A DNA stretch of 64,000 bases from Chrysemys picta bellii (GCF_011386835.1 NC_088791.1:7192998-7256997), one strand, 5' to 3'; counted from the first letter of the stretch, positions 53,601 to 64,000 are shown. Made by a program: numbers and translations. The notes: generated by a model not told the origin, from the letters alone.

Positions 53601-53978
53601 CTTGCTGATTGCCACAGGCCTGGTCTACACTACGAGTCTGGGTCGAATTTCGCAGCGTTAAATCGAATTAACCCTGCACCCGTCCACACAACGAAGCCAT
53701 TTACTTCGACATAAAGGGCTCTTAAAATCAATTTCTGTACTCCTCCCCGACGAGGGGAGAAGCGCTGAAATCGACATTCCCGATTCGAATTAGGGTTAGT
53801 GTGGACACAATTCGACGGTATTGGCCTCCGGGAGCTATCCCACAGTGCACCATTGTGACCGCTCTGGACAGCAATCTGAACTCGGATGCACCGGCCAGGT
53901 AGACAGGAAAAGCCCCGCAAACTCTTGAATTTCATTTCCTGTTTGCCCAGCGTGGAAAGCTGATCAGCACAGGTGACC

Positions 53979-54537
53979 ATGCAGAGCTCATCAGCACAGG
54001 TAACCATGCAGTCCAAGAATCAAAAAAGAGCTCCAGCATGGACCGTACAGGAGGTACTGGATCTGATCGCTGTATGGGGAGATGATTCCGTGCTAGCAGA
54101 ACTACGTTCCAAAAGACGAAATGCCAAAACATTTGAAAAAATCTCCAAGGGCATGATGGAGAGAGGCCACAATAGGTACTCGCTACAGTGCCGCATGAAA
54201 GTTAAGGAGCTCAGACAAGCGTATCAGAAAACCAAAGAAGCAAACGGACGCTCCAGGGCAGAGCCACAGACATGCCGCTTCTATGCTGAGCTGCATGCAA
54301 TTCTGGGGGGGCCGCTATTTACCCCACCCCTGACCGTGGATTCCAATGAGGGGTCAGTCTCAGCCATGCCTGAGGATTTTGCGGACGGGGAAGATGATGA
54401 TGAGGATGAGCTTGCGGAGAGCACACAGCACACCGTTCTCCCCAACAGCCAGGATCTTTTTCTCAGCCTGACTGAAATAGCCTCCCAACCCTCCCAAGGC
54501 AGTATCCCGGACCATGAAGCCGTAGAAGGGACCTCTG
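53979..54537 (+). CDS. Harbinger Myb/SANT-like DNA-binding protein, first exon
   Basis: ATG at 53979 (MQSSSAQVTMQSKNQKRAPA) opens a frame with a trihelix/SANT-like domain. Its Trp and Leu landmarks are WTVQEVLDLIAVWGDDSVLAEL, then EKISKGMMERGH, QCRMKVKELRQAYQKTKEAN and CRFYAELHAIL. Acidic residues follow (DGEDDDEDELAE). In Harbinger elements this protein takes the transposase to the nucleus and to the TIRs. A splice donor (CTCTG|GTGAGT) at 54538 probably ends the exon, 8 bases before the LTR duplication. The frame is intact to that point. Confidence 0.8.
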
Positions 54538-54550
54538 GTGAGTGTACCTT

Positions 54551-55244
54551 TGTAGCGGGGTGAAAGCCCGCTTCAGCCCTGAAGGGGTTGGAAAAGCCCT
54601 GCAGAGGGCTGGGGCTGTGTAAAGGGGCAAAATCCTGGCTGATTGGGGAAGTGGCTGCAGCTGGGGCCACACCCCAAACTGAGCCATTCAGCCTTATAAG
54701 AAGGCCAGGATAGCCAGAGCAGAGGATTCTCCCTCTGACAGGAGAGAGAGACAGGCCTGGCTGCAGGGAGCTCACCGGGAACCTAGAGTGAGGCAGGGCT
54801 GGGGAAAGGCCTTGGGGGCTGGGAAGCCCTAGGCCAGCAACTCCCCAGGCTGCAGGGCCTGGTCCTAGGCCCATATAGGTATTGGGGTTGCAGAGGGGCA
54901 ACCTGAGGGTGGGTGAAGGCAGCCAGTCCAAACCCCTTGTTGCCGGTGATGATTGGCTGATAGACGGCAGTCTGCCCCAGGGTGTGAGGGCTAGATGGTG
55001 ACTGGCAGTAGGGATTCCCCTGGGATAGGGGGTTGGGGTTCCCCTGTGTGGGGAGACCAAGAGAGAGAGTGGGATACTGCCGGGGGGCAGCACCCAAGCC
55101 AAGGGCACTGGGGTCTGGGAGGGACACAGGGGGCCAATGACAGGTGGGACACCTGGCCTGCAGAGGGCGCTCTGGATGCTGGTGAGCTAATTCCCGAGAC
55201 AACCAGTAGGAGGCGCCGCAGGGGTGAGTCCGTGCCTGATTACA
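54551..55244 (+). repeat. Solo LTR, 694 bp, inside the Harbinger element
   Basis: Starts TGTAGCGGGGTG and ends GATTACA, flanked by ACCTT on both sides (54546-54550 and 55245-55249). Removing it and one duplication restores continuous Harbinger sequence (GAGTGTACCTTTGTAAATATA). No internal retroviral sequence remains, so LTR-LTR recombination is the likely origin. Confidence 0.85.
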
Positions 55245-55784
55245 ACCTTTGTAAATATAAAATATGATATAAAAGCAAGCGTTTTTTAATGATTAATTTG
55301 CCCTGAGGACTTGGGATGCATTCACGGCCAGTACAGCTACTGGAAAAGTCTGTTAACATGTCTGGGGATGGAGCCGAAATCCTCCAGGAACATCTCCATG
55401 AAGCTCTCCTGGAGGTACTCCAAAAACCTTTGCAGAAGGTTTCTGGGGAGGGCAGCCTTATTCTGTCCTCCATGGTAGGACACTTGACCAAGCCATGCTA
55501 GTAGCAAGTAATCTGGTATCACTCCATGACAAAGCCTGGCAGCGTATGGTCCTGGTGTTTGCTGGCGTTCAGACAACAGCCGTTCTTTATTTCACTGTGT
55601 TATCCTCAGGAGAGTGATATCGTTCATGGTAACCTGGTTGAAATAAGGAAATTTAATTAAGGGGACATTCTGAGGTGGCCGTTCCTACTGGGCTGTTTGC
55701 CTGTGGCTGAAAAGAAATCCTCCCCGCAGTTAGCCAAGTGGTGGGGGGGCCCATTGGCCAATATTAAGATGCAAAATGTGACCT

Positions 55785-55980
55785 TGTACTGAACGTGAGG
55801 ACAGGAGGGACACTTGAGAGGAGAGGTGGCGGCAGGAAGATCAGAGGAGGCAGAATGCAATGCTGGGGCTACTGCTGGATCAAATGGACATGCTCCGGTG
55901 TCTGGTGGAGCTTCAGGAACGGCAGCAGGATCACAGAGTGCCACTGCGGCCCCTGTTTAACCACCCTCCCCAAGTTCCAT
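55785..55980 (+). CDS. Probable second exon of the Harbinger Myb-like protein
   Basis: A plus-strand frame reads MLGLLLDQMDMLRCLVELQ, ERQQDHRVPLRPLFNHPP and a stop at about 55980. This Leu/Gln-rich helix is typical of the C-terminus of Myb/SANT-like transposon proteins. The acceptor was not fixed, and frames upstream (GGHLRGEVAAGRSEEA-type reading) may be shifted. Confidence 0.5.
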
Positions 55981-56350
55981 AGCCTCCTCACCCAGACGCC
56001 CAAGAACGTGTGTGTGTGGGGGGGAGATGCTCCATGCACCCTGCCACTCCACCCAAGTGGACAGCCCAAGCAACAGAAGGCTGTCATTCAACAAGTTTTG
56101 AAGTGGCCTCTTCCTTCTCTCCTCCCCTCCTCCCACACCTCACCCGGGCTACCTTGTCAGTTCTCTCCCTATTTTTATAATCAATTAATAAAGAATACAT
56201 GTTTTTTAAATGATAGTGACTTTATTTCCTTTGCAAGCAAGCTGTGATCGAAGGGGGGAGGGTGGGTGGCTTACAGGGAATAAGTCAATCAAGGGGGTGG
56301 GTTTTCATCAAGGAGAAACAAACAGAAGTGTCATACCGTAGCCTGGCCAG

Positions 56351-57466
56351 TCATGAAACTAAGTCTCTGATGTGCAGCACTTCCTGGTGTGCTCTTCTAA
56401 TCGCCCTGATGTCTGGCTGTGCGTAATCAGTGGCCAGGCGATTTGCCTCAACCTCCCACTCTGCCATAAAGGTATCCCCCTTACTCTCACAGAGATTGTG
56501 GAGCACACAGCAAGCAGCAATAACAATGGGAATATTGGTTTGGCTGAGGTCTGAGCGAGTCAGTAAAGTGCGCCAGCGACCCTTTAAATGTGCAAATGCA
56601 CATTCTACTACCATTCTGCCCTTGCTCAGCCTGTAGTTGAACAGCTCCTGACTACTGTCCAGGCTGCCTGTGTATGGCTTCATGAGTCATGGCATTAAGG
56701 GGTAGGCTGGGTCCCCAAGGATAACTGTAGGCCTATCAACATCCCCAACGGTTAATTTCTGGTCTGGGAAGTAAATCCCTTGCTGCAGCCGTTTAAACAG
56801 ATTAGTGTTCCCGAAGATGCGAGCGTCATGAACCCTTCCCGGCCAGCCCACGTTGATGTTGGTGAAATGTCCCTTGTGATCCACCAGTGCTTGCAGCACC
56901 ATTGAAAAGTACCCCTTGCAGTTTATGTACTGGCTGCCCTGGTGGTCCAGTGCCAAGATAGGGATATGGGTTCCATCTATCGCCCCACCATAGTTAGGGA
57001 ATCCCATTGCAGCAAAGCCATCCACTATGACCTGCACATTTCCCAGAGTCACTACCTTTCGTAGCAGCAGCTCAGTGATTACTTTGGCTACTTGCATCAC
57101 AGCAGCCCCCACAGTAGATTTGCCCACTCCAAATTGATTCCCGACTGACTGGTAGATGTCTGGCGTTGCAAGCTTCCACAGGGCTATCGCCACTCGCTTC
57201 TCAACTGTGAGGGCTGCTCTCATCTTGGTATTCTGGTGCTTCAGGGCAGGGGAAAGCAAGTCACAAAGTTCCATGAAAGTGCTCTTACACATGTGAAAAT
57301 TTTGCAGCCTCTGGGAATCATCCCAGACCTGCAACACTATGCGGTCTCACCAGTCTGTGCTTATTTCCCGGGCCCAGAATTGGCGTTCCACGGCATGAAC
57401 CTGCCCCATTACCACCATGATCTCCAAAGCTCCGGGGCCTGTGCTTTGAGAGAATTCTGTGTCCAT
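56351..57466 (-). pseudogene. Harbinger DDE transposase (HARBI1-like) with two nonsense codons
   Basis: From ATG 57466 one reading frame runs to the stop at 56351, about 370 codons. It is broken by TGA at 57349-57347 (after STDW) and at 56689-56687 (after YPLMP). Both fall where family members usually have Trp. The DDE_4 nuclease motifs are present: AIDGTHIPI (first Asp), ILGDPAYPLM (second Asp), VVECAFAHLKGRWRTL (Glu). An N-terminal helical region (WDDSQRLQNFHMCKSTFMEL) precedes them. It resembles vertebrate HARBI1, a domesticated Harbinger nuclease. Without suppression it cannot make full-length protein. Confidence 0.85.
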
Positions 57467-57589
57467 GTCCTCATCACCACCTCCTCGCCTAGTTTCGCAG
57501 GTTCTGGTTCAGCATAAACTGCACAATAATGTGCGAGGTGTTTACAATGTTCATGACTGCTGTGTTTTAATAATATTTTAAGATATACC

Positions 57590-57766
57590 TATTTCATAGA
57601 ACTGGAAGGGACCTTGAAAGGTCATTGAGTCCAGCCCCCTGCCTTCACTAGCAGGACCAAGTACTGATTTTTGTCCCAGATCCCTAAGTGGCCCCCTCAA
57701 GGATTGAACTCACAACTGTGGGTTTAGCAGGCCAATGCTCAAACCACTGAGCTATCCCTCCCCCCA
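57590..57766 (-). mobile_element. tRNA-derived SINE with CR1-like tail
   Basis: The minus strand reads GGATAGCTCAGTGGTTTGAG (A box) and GTGAGTTCAATCC (B box), then a tail AAGGTCCCTTCCAGTTCTATG like the CR1 3' end. Pol III SINEs with CR1-type tails use CR1 enzymes. It is inserted in the right part of the Harbinger element. Confidence 0.8.
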
Positions 57767-58189
57767 CCCCCGACGTTGAGCTGAGTTGAATGGGTTCCAT
57801 GCTTGCCATGGTACGGCGTCTGCACAGGTAACCCAGGAAAAAAGGTGAGAAACGGTTGTCTGACGTTGCTTTCATGGAGGGAGGGAGGGAGAGGAGGACC
57901 TGACGACATGTACCCACAACCACCTGCAACAATATTTTTTGCCCCATCAGGCATTGGGATCTCAACCCAGAATTCCAATGGGCGGGGGAGACCGCGGGAA
58001 CTATGGAATAGCTATGGGATAGCTACCCACAGTGCAACACTCCGGAAGTCGACGCTAGCCTCGGAACTATGGACGCACACCGCCGAATTAACGTGCTTAG
58101 TGTGGCCGCATGCACTCGACTTTATACAATCTGTTGCCAAAAATCAAATTCTGTAAAATCGGAGTAATCCCGTAGTGTAGACATACCCT

Positions 58190-59045
58190 TAGTGTCACTG
58201 TAAGTGTCTATCTACACTGGAGCATTAAGCTAGTGCATGAGAGTCTGAGAGTGAAACATATCCATCGGTTTTTGAGTGAAATGTAACAACTAAACAAAGA
58301 GCAGAAATGATAAAAAGTAAGTTAGCTTTTAAAAATTTGTTCCGTTTTATTGTTCTCCAGTGTTGTTAGTAGTGCAGGGAAGGAAATGTGTTTATTATAT
58401 GACAGTGTCCCTTCAACCCGAATGGGACAACTAAAAATGTAGGGACAAATCTTGGCTCATGCAATCGCATTGACTTCAGTGGAGGTGCAACCCCTTTTCA
58501 CCAGAGCTGAATTTGTCCTGAACACCAGTAATATAACTAAGCCATATGACTGGCACACTGCATGCTCTGCTCCCACCTCAGACTCATTTGGAGCAGCTGC
58601 TTGGTGGTGGCCCTGTTTAATCCAAGCTTATTTCTCCTGGCTTGAGAACAATCTGAGGGCAGCTCATGGTCATGGATCCAAGCCACATTAAGGACCAGAG
58701 ATTAGTGTTTTCTTCCTCTGATGTAACAGTTTGTCAATCAACATGTATCAGGCTTATCTGTGTGTCCTCCAGCGTTCCCAGCAGCTGGTGGGTTACTCAC
58801 TCCCTTCCCATGTTGGACTGGAAGACAAATTCATGTTTTGTGAAAGAATGTAATATTTATTCAGATTTAAGGGACATAAGACCAGTGCCTGGAAATTAAT
58901 CAGGTGGCACATTAGATAGACAGATAAAGGGATTCACTACTGGATTGGTAAAGGATTTTTTGCCCATCAAGCTGTGGCTACATTAGGCTCATCTCTCTGC
59001 TTGGCTAGTACTGCAATCTCCAAGCCTGGTTGTGTTCTTAAGGTA
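58190..59045. other. Unassigned intergenic sequence
   Basis: Between the Harbinger right end and the LTR-like repeat only a weak ancient-repeat trace is visible (CGCATTGACTTCAGTGGAGG at about 58465). Confidence 0.4.
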
Positions 59046-59046
59046 T

Positions 59047-60228
59047 TGTGACCCTTGGGACTGCCACCTGATGTGCTGAGATTACCTCTGAGCCTGTTTT
59101 CTCTGCCAGTTTGGGCCTCCAGAACCCTGACTGCTTGAGCCAGACATGCCAGTCTGCTCCAACACAGACTCAGGGTCTGAACCACGCGCCCCAAAGCTGC
59201 AGACTGAATTGAAAACAGCTTAAGAAGTGTTCCTGTCTCCAGCACCCAGATACCCAGTTCCCAATGGGATCCAACCCCGAATAAATCCATTTTACTCTGT
59301 ATAAAGCTTATACAGGGTAAACTTATAAATTGTCCGCCCTCTATAACACTGATAGAGAGAGACGCACAGCTGTTTGCTCCCCCAGGTATTAATTACTTAC
59401 TTTGGGTTAATTAATAAGCAACATTGATTTTATTAAATATAAAAAGTAGGATTTAAGTGGTTCCAAGTAATAACAGACAGAACAAATAAGTTACCAAGCA
59501 AAATAAAACAAAAACACGCAAGGCTAAGGCTACTACAGTAGGAAACTAAATGCAGGTAAATCTCACCCTCAGAGATGTTCCAGTAAGCTTCTTTCACAGA
59601 CTAAACTCCTTCCTAGTCTGGGTCCAGCAATCACTCACACCGCCGTAGTTACTGTCCTTTGTTCCAGTTTCTTTCAGGCATCTCTTTGGGGTAGAGAGGC
59701 CATCTCTTGAGCCAGCTGAAGACAAAATGGAGAGGCTTCCAGGGCCTCTTATATTCTCTTTCTTGTGGGCAGAAACCCCTTTGTTCTTCTGGGCAAAGTC
59801 ACAGCAACAAGATGGGGTTTGTAGGCACCTGGGCAAGTCACATGTCTATGAATGATTCAGCTTTTTGCAGGCCAATGCCATTGTTTACATGTTAGTTTGA
59901 ATGTTCCCAGGAAAGCTCAGATGTGGATTGGCATCTCCCAAAGTCCATTGTCAATTAAGTGTTTCTTGATTGGGCACTTACTGAGAATAGTCCTTTCTCA
60001 AGAAGCTGACCAAATGCTTCACTGAGGCTACTTAAAATCAAACACATCGAGATACCAGTACCTAGCCAATAGTCATAACTTCAAATACAAAAATGATACA
60101 CACATACAGACAGCATAATCATAACCAGTAAACTACAACCTTTCCATAGACACCCCACTTGACCTCCTCTGTACAAGATCTGGTGCAACTATAGGACCCT
60201 GATTGTAACAATGATCTATACGGTCACA
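59047..60228 (-). repeat. Probable LTR-like repeat, 1.18 kb
   Basis: Ends TGTGACCCTTGG and TATACGGTCACA are TG...CA with a 7-base inverted repeat. On the minus strand it has AATAAA near 59427. The block ATTTTATTAAATATAAAAAG, TAAGTGGTTCCAAGTAATAA is a repeat I recognise from turtle DNA. Flanking duplications were not found. Confidence 0.45.
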
Positions 60229-60445
60229 ATTCATGTCAATAACATCACAAGTGTATCTGTCCCTCTCCCACTTGTGTATTCTGTGCTTGTACAGCACCTA
60301 GAACAGTGAGGTCCTTGTCCATGTTTAGGCTCCTAGGTAATACAAGTGATAAGAAGGTGCCATTTTTACACTGTCACTCTTCACAACCAAACTTCACTTT
60401 TAAACCTTCAAAGTAACTCTTGTAAACAAGTATTGTAAAGGACTG

Positions 60446-60477
60446 GTGAGTGTGTGTGTGTGTGTGTGCGCGCGCAC
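60446..60477 (+). repeat. (TG)n(CG)n microsatellite
   Basis: GTGAGTGTGTGTGTGTGTGT then GCGCGCGC; an alternating purine-pyrimidine run able to form Z-DNA. A shorter TGTG/TATG run lies at 53456-53478. Confidence 0.8.
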
Positions 60478-60493
60478 CACCACCCACTTGTGA

Positions 60494-60770
60494 AGTGTTT
60501 CTCAACCTTTTTGATACCAGGGACAGTGTTTAATTTGTGCCAGGGCTTGCCAGTGTTGAGCGCTGGCACCTCTAGGCTTGGCAGTTCATCGCCCCGGCAC
60601 CTCTGGGCCAGCTGCATCAGTTCTGAATGTAAAAAAATTGCTTGAGCCCCAGCACCTCTTTCATTACAAATTAAACACTGACCAGGGTCCGGCTTGCTGC
60701 CTTCCTAAACTGTGTCAGGGAGATCTCAGGGACCAGCGCCGGTCCACAGACCGGTCGTTGAGAAACACTG
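60494..60770 (+). mobile_element. hAT MITE, outer element of a nest
   Basis: AGTGTTTCTCAACCTTTTTG at the left and CGTTGAGAAACACTG at the right are inverted repeats. The element at 60534-60680 sits inside it. Confidence 0.65.
60534..60680 (+). mobile_element. hAT MITE, 147 bp, inner element
   Basis: CAGTGTTTAATTTGT and ACAAATTAAACACTG are perfect 15-bp inverted repeats. ACCAGGGA (60526-60533) and ACCAGGGT (60681-60688) form an 8-bp duplication with one mismatch. Confidence 0.8.
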
Positions 60771-60779
60771 CTCTGGGAA

Positions 60780-61452
60780 TGTAATCTGAACTGTTCAGCT
60801 GTGTGTCACAAACCTTCTACTATCAACAGAGATCCTTGAGTAGCAGCACCATGAGCCTTTGTTTGGAGCAGGATAGTCTTGACGTGAGTTCTATCCCTGC
60901 CCTGGCCGTGAAGGTCCAAGTGGCCACAGTGACAATGATGAACTTCTAGGTGGGTGTGATGTTGTTACAGTGTGTGCAGCACACGTGAAGTCTTAGGTGG
61001 CGACGGATTTGTTATCACATCAATTTTAAGCCACCAGACTTCTGTTCTTGAGCATGAAGAACTGTGTCTGTGGCACTCAGCCTGCAGTCCTGCCCCTACT
61101 GATGGGAGTTAGGGGAAACAGCACCTCAGAGAATGGGCTGACCTTGCACTATCTCAAAAATAACATTGCAAATACCCACGGTGATGACTGGTGAGAAAAC
61201 ATGCAACAGTTACATCATGCAAAGCTTGTTTTAGGAGAGCTTGTCACAAAGTCTGAGGAAGGTGTTTGTTGGCTCAGGTGTGCAAGTCACATGCTTTATT
61301 TTCCTCTCCAAACCAACAAACACATCCGTCCCTGGGAAATGGTTTTGATTAATTTGTTTGCCGCATTATCGCTGCCTCTGTGCTCAGAATGGAGCCGAAT
61401 AACAGCCCCTGAAAGGAAGGGTCCTTGAGAAAGTATAGTTGGAAAACCACAA
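60780..61452. other. Upstream region of the CPA1-like gene
   Basis: No repeat or gene recognised. E-boxes CAGGTG (61275-61280) and CACATG (61288-61293) and a TTTTCC (61299-61304) lie 200 bases before the start codon. Confidence 0.4.
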
Positions 61453-61458
61453 TATATA
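61453..61458 (+). promoter_or_regulatory. TATA-like box of the CPA1-like gene
   Basis: TATATA lies 38 bases before the ATG, a spacing comparable to CPA2. It implies a very short 5' UTR. Confidence 0.5.
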
Positions 61459-61495
61459 GGAAGTGGGGCTGAGCGACAATCTCTCATTGCTGACC

Positions 61496-61560
61496 ATGAG
61501 GGGGCTTCTGGTTTTTGGTGTTCTTTTCGCTGCGGCCTTCAGCCAAAAGCTCTTTGTGGG
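61496..61560 (+). CDS. First exon of a second A-type carboxypeptidase (CPA1-like), rest beyond window
   Basis: ATG at 61496 opens a 21-codon-plus-2-base exon encoding MRGLLVFGVLFAAAFSQ followed by KLFVG, then a GTGAGT donor. It has the same length (65 nt) and the same exon-end phase as CPA2 exon 1. The hydrophobic segment is a signal peptide, and xxFVG is the usual start of M14A propeptides. MRGLLV points to CPA1, but a CPA5/CPA4 paralogue cannot be excluded from one exon. No exon 2 was found before 64000. Confidence 0.75.
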
Positions 61561-62469
61561 GTGAGTACAGAGCGACTCAGGGGACTGGATGGTTCAGAGG
61601 ATTGGTTATGAGCTTGGAAGCATTTACCCATGTGTCCGAACCAGCCTGTGCAGGAAGTGTTTATTTCCTGATGACTACTTGGTGGTCTTTGTGGTCTCAC
61701 CCCATTTGCTAGTGGGCAGGTGCCCACACTGCCCTGTCGGTCTCATCAGAAAAGCCAAGAATTGAAGACACCATGGAGAACCCACTATCCTTTCCCCGTA
61801 GAAGTGGAACCTCCAGGTCCTGTCTGAAGCACACTGGCAGAATGATATAGGGATGTCTGCACTCCCCTGGCCTGTGCTGTACTTTTCCTGGAGGTAAACA
61901 GACAATTGAAATCTCCAGGGATATATATTGGTCAGCTTTCCCCAGCACTAAAAAAGGACAATAACACGAGCTTCCCCCACACCTCCCTCTGATAGTTATG
62001 AGCTGGAAAAAGGCTTTGGGTGGAGGATTATCAAACAATGTTTCTGACTCTGAATGTAGGGAACAATTTCGTACTTGCTAAGGAATAGGCAATAGATTAG
62101 ATGACCCATTAGGTCTTTTCCACCTCTAATTTTCCCTGGCCAAATATGGCAGACCTACCTCAGGACTTCAGTGGGAGCCTTGTCTGAGTAAGGACTGAAT
62201 AGAGACTTCTGGGAAACTGAAGAAGCGAAGATCTGTCCACATGGCCTCTGAAGCCTGAAGGACCCTTCTAATGGTTCTTCTGATGGCAATACCTAGGTTT
62301 GCTTTTTCAGGTAAAGAAAAGTTTATATACTCAAAGGCTCTTCTTATGTGTTTTGCACACGCAATGCTGGAGTGGACAAGGTGTTTTCTAAAATACCTTT
62401 CTCCTGGCCATGTCATTCAGATTTAATTTGGAGCTGAGATCCTCTAAGAACAATTTGGAACTAATACCT

Positions 62470-62720
62470 TCTTTTAGGATAATAGAAATTAGAAATGAAA
62501 ATGACCTATGGAAAACAACCTTAGATAATCTAGTCCATCTCCTTGTGGAGGCATAATTATTCCCTTCAGTGTAATCTCCGGTGTTTCACAAAGTCCAGTT
62601 TTAAATATCTGGAACAATGAGGTTTCCACCACTTTCCCATGGGAGATTATTAGGAAGACATGGTTTAATTTATCATGACATCTATGCGCCATGAGATCTC
62701 ATTGGCTGTTTTAAATCAGC
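62470..62720 (-). mobile_element. CR1-type fragment, minus
   Basis: GATAATCTAGTCCATCTCCTT, CTGGAACAATGAGGTTTCC and CATGGGAGATTATTAGGAA resemble an old CR1 3' region. It is in intron 1 of the CPA1-like gene. Confidence 0.5.
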
Positions 62721-62899
62721 CTGTTTTTTTACTACGTGCCCTTTAAAGATAATCTGAAATAACTCCAAAAATATTCTAGGCAAGCAAAGTTATGATGGCT
62801 GATTTGTGATTAATCCTGTTGTCCCTGAGTCCTAGTAGATGTCAGCCACCTGATAGATACTTTCTAGCTTTCTGGGAAGGTCTCATGACAAAAGCAAAG

Positions 62900-63548
62900 A
62901 TTTCAATGCCCATTTGAACTGTATCATTTCTGGGCCATGAGGGTATGTTGTGATCACTTTTGTGATCAAAATTGTGAGTTCGACTAAAAACTGAATGTAA
63001 GTTCATAAGATGTCACAATAACTGGTAACAAAGAAAGTTGATGGGAAAAGGTATGGAAGGGCGACAGACTGAATTAGTCCAAACAAACAGGACTCCTGAT
63101 ATAACTCAAGGACTGTGTGAAGATCTTGCTTGGTAAACAAGAAAAGTGTAGAACCAGATACCAGCGAACCAAAATTGTTGTGTTGGAAACTAGGCCTAAT
63201 TGGTGGACAAAATGAGGGGGATGGGCTATTCTGCCCACCATGCCCTTTGTGGGGCCTTAAAGAAAGACTTAGAGAGAAAAATTGGCTATTGGAGCATCAT
63301 ATTCACCATCATGGCAGCCACCTCTGGGACCCTGGGCCTTCATCATCCTAATCCTGAGGGATGTCCTGACCAGCTGGGGCCAGAGAGACGACCCAGATGA
63401 CATCACCACCTCTATTGGTTGAATCCCAACCACCACCTGAGATGAAACGGGACTGGACTTTAACAAGAGCAACAATATCTCAACCGCAGCCCATCTCAAC
63501 TATCTTCTCCTTTCCCCCAAAAGGACAGTTATCACCATCTTTGATACC
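62900..63548 (+). repeat. Possible LTR-derived dispersed repeat
   Basis: GGAAACTAGGCCTAATTGGT, GACAAAATGAGGGGGATGGG and GATGAAACGGGACTGGACTT are phrases I associate with a dispersed turtle LTR repeat. Borders were not found; it continues past the hAT MITE at 63557. Confidence 0.3.
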
Positions 63549-63556
63549 GTCTAAGA

Positions 63557-63775
63557 CAGTGGTCTCCAAACTTTTTTGATCGCACACCCCTATCAGTTAA
63601 AATTTTTTGAGCACACCCCCCCTGCCGCGCCGAAGCAAAAAAAAAACCGCTCAGACTCCCGCCCGAACTGCTGAAGCAAAAAAAAAAAAAAAAAAAGCGC
63701 TCCTCCTGCCGCACACCCCCAAGGATCCTCTTGCATACCCCCTGGGGGGCGTACACCCCACTTTGGAGACCACTG
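63557..63775 (+). mobile_element. hAT MITE, 219 bp
   Basis: CAGTGGTCTCCAAACTTTTT and ACTTTGGAGACCACTG are inverted repeats. GTCTAAGA (63549-63556) and ATCTAAGA (63776-63783) form the 8-bp duplication. Two A runs inside (about 63638 and 63679). Confidence 0.8.
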
Positions 63776-64000
63776 ATCTAAGAGACTGTCAAACAAGGGG
63801 GATTTTCTTTCTAAAAACTCTCTCCAGCTAAATGGGAAGGAAACAAGGGATGTTGTTAAAATGAAAGCCTTACTTAATACTTTACGTTTCCAAGTTTTCC
63901 CTTCTTTTCTGTATCTTTATTACAAGGTGAAAAGGATTTTTAATTATGTGTTTGCCCACCCAGTAACAGGCCCACTGACGGGGGGAGGGGAGAAAGGGGG

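Larger units (their letters stand above)
53617..58188 (+). mobile_element. PIF/Harbinger DNA transposon, 4.57 kb, two genes
   Basis: Terminal inverted repeats GGCCTGGTCTACACTACG (left) and CGTAGTGTAGACATACCC (right) share GTCTACACTACG exactly. Inside are a Myb/SANT-like gene on the plus strand and a DDE transposase on the minus strand, converging as in Harbinger elements. The 3-bp target duplication is not convincing (ACA versus TTA). It is interrupted by a solo LTR and a SINE. It lies between CPA2 and the next carboxypeptidase. Confidence 0.88.

Noticed and set aside
54281..55108. 275-codon minus-strand frame
   Set aside because: It lies across the solo LTR and antisense to the Myb-like exon. 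It is a composition effect with no recognisable protein.
57690..57764. Possible tRNA gene on the minus strand
   Set aside because: A and B boxes are present, but the sequence continues into a CR1-like tail and lacks a clean cloverleaf and acceptor stem: a tRNA-derived SINE.

Overview
The window is vertebrate nuclear DNA from a non-avian sauropsid, most likely a turtle. The grounds are spliced genes with GT/AG junctions, many CR1 LINEs, Penelope-like elements whose ends match repeats I know from turtle genomes, MIR/CORE-type SINEs, hAT and Harbinger DNA transposons, and a gammaretrovirus-like endogenous provirus. Gene order is TMEM209 (minus) - SSMEM1 (plus) - CPA2 (plus) - a second A-type carboxypeptidase (plus, first exon only). 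This is the order of the human 7q32 TMEM209-SSMEM1-CPA cluster.

Region by region. 1-18263: TMEM209 on the minus strand. Twelve coding exons were placed by protein similarity and splice sites, and the last exon runs off the left edge. Its CpG-island promoter and inferred untranslated first exon lie at about 17.95-18.65 kb, beside an 84-bp tandem array. 18.6-25.3 kb: a diverged ~60-bp minisatellite split by a MITE and by a 5.8-kb provirus. The provirus LTRs are nearly identical but its interior is heavily deleted. 25.3-30 kb: a CR1 interrupted by a Penelope-like element, a second truncated Penelope copy joined to GC-rich hAT-like sequence, and a probable solo LTR. 30.7-36.3 kb: SSMEM1 in three exons, with a 5'-truncated CR1 in intron 2. 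37.0-50.7 kb: CPA2, complete in 11 exons (418 aa), with every M14 catalytic and zinc-binding residue present. 53.6-58.2 kb: a Harbinger transposon carrying both a Myb/SANT-like gene and a DDE transposase (two nonsense codons), itself hit by a solo LTR and a tRNA-derived SINE. 58.2-61.5 kb: an LTR-like repeat, nested hAT MITEs and the proximal promoter of the next carboxypeptidase. 61.5-64 kb: its signal-peptide exon and part of intron 1.

The host genes are unrelated in role. TMEM209 is a nuclear-envelope protein, SSMEM1 a small single-pass membrane protein, and CPA2 and its neighbour are secreted pancreatic digestive enzymes. The most unusual material is in the mobile elements: Penelope-like insertions flanked by 13-bp target duplications with the same lopsided fold-back structure, a young provirus with an old-looking mosaic interior, and a minisatellite that appears to reach the TMEM209 promoter. 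No searches were run. Family names rest on recognised motifs and on sequence seen in this window.
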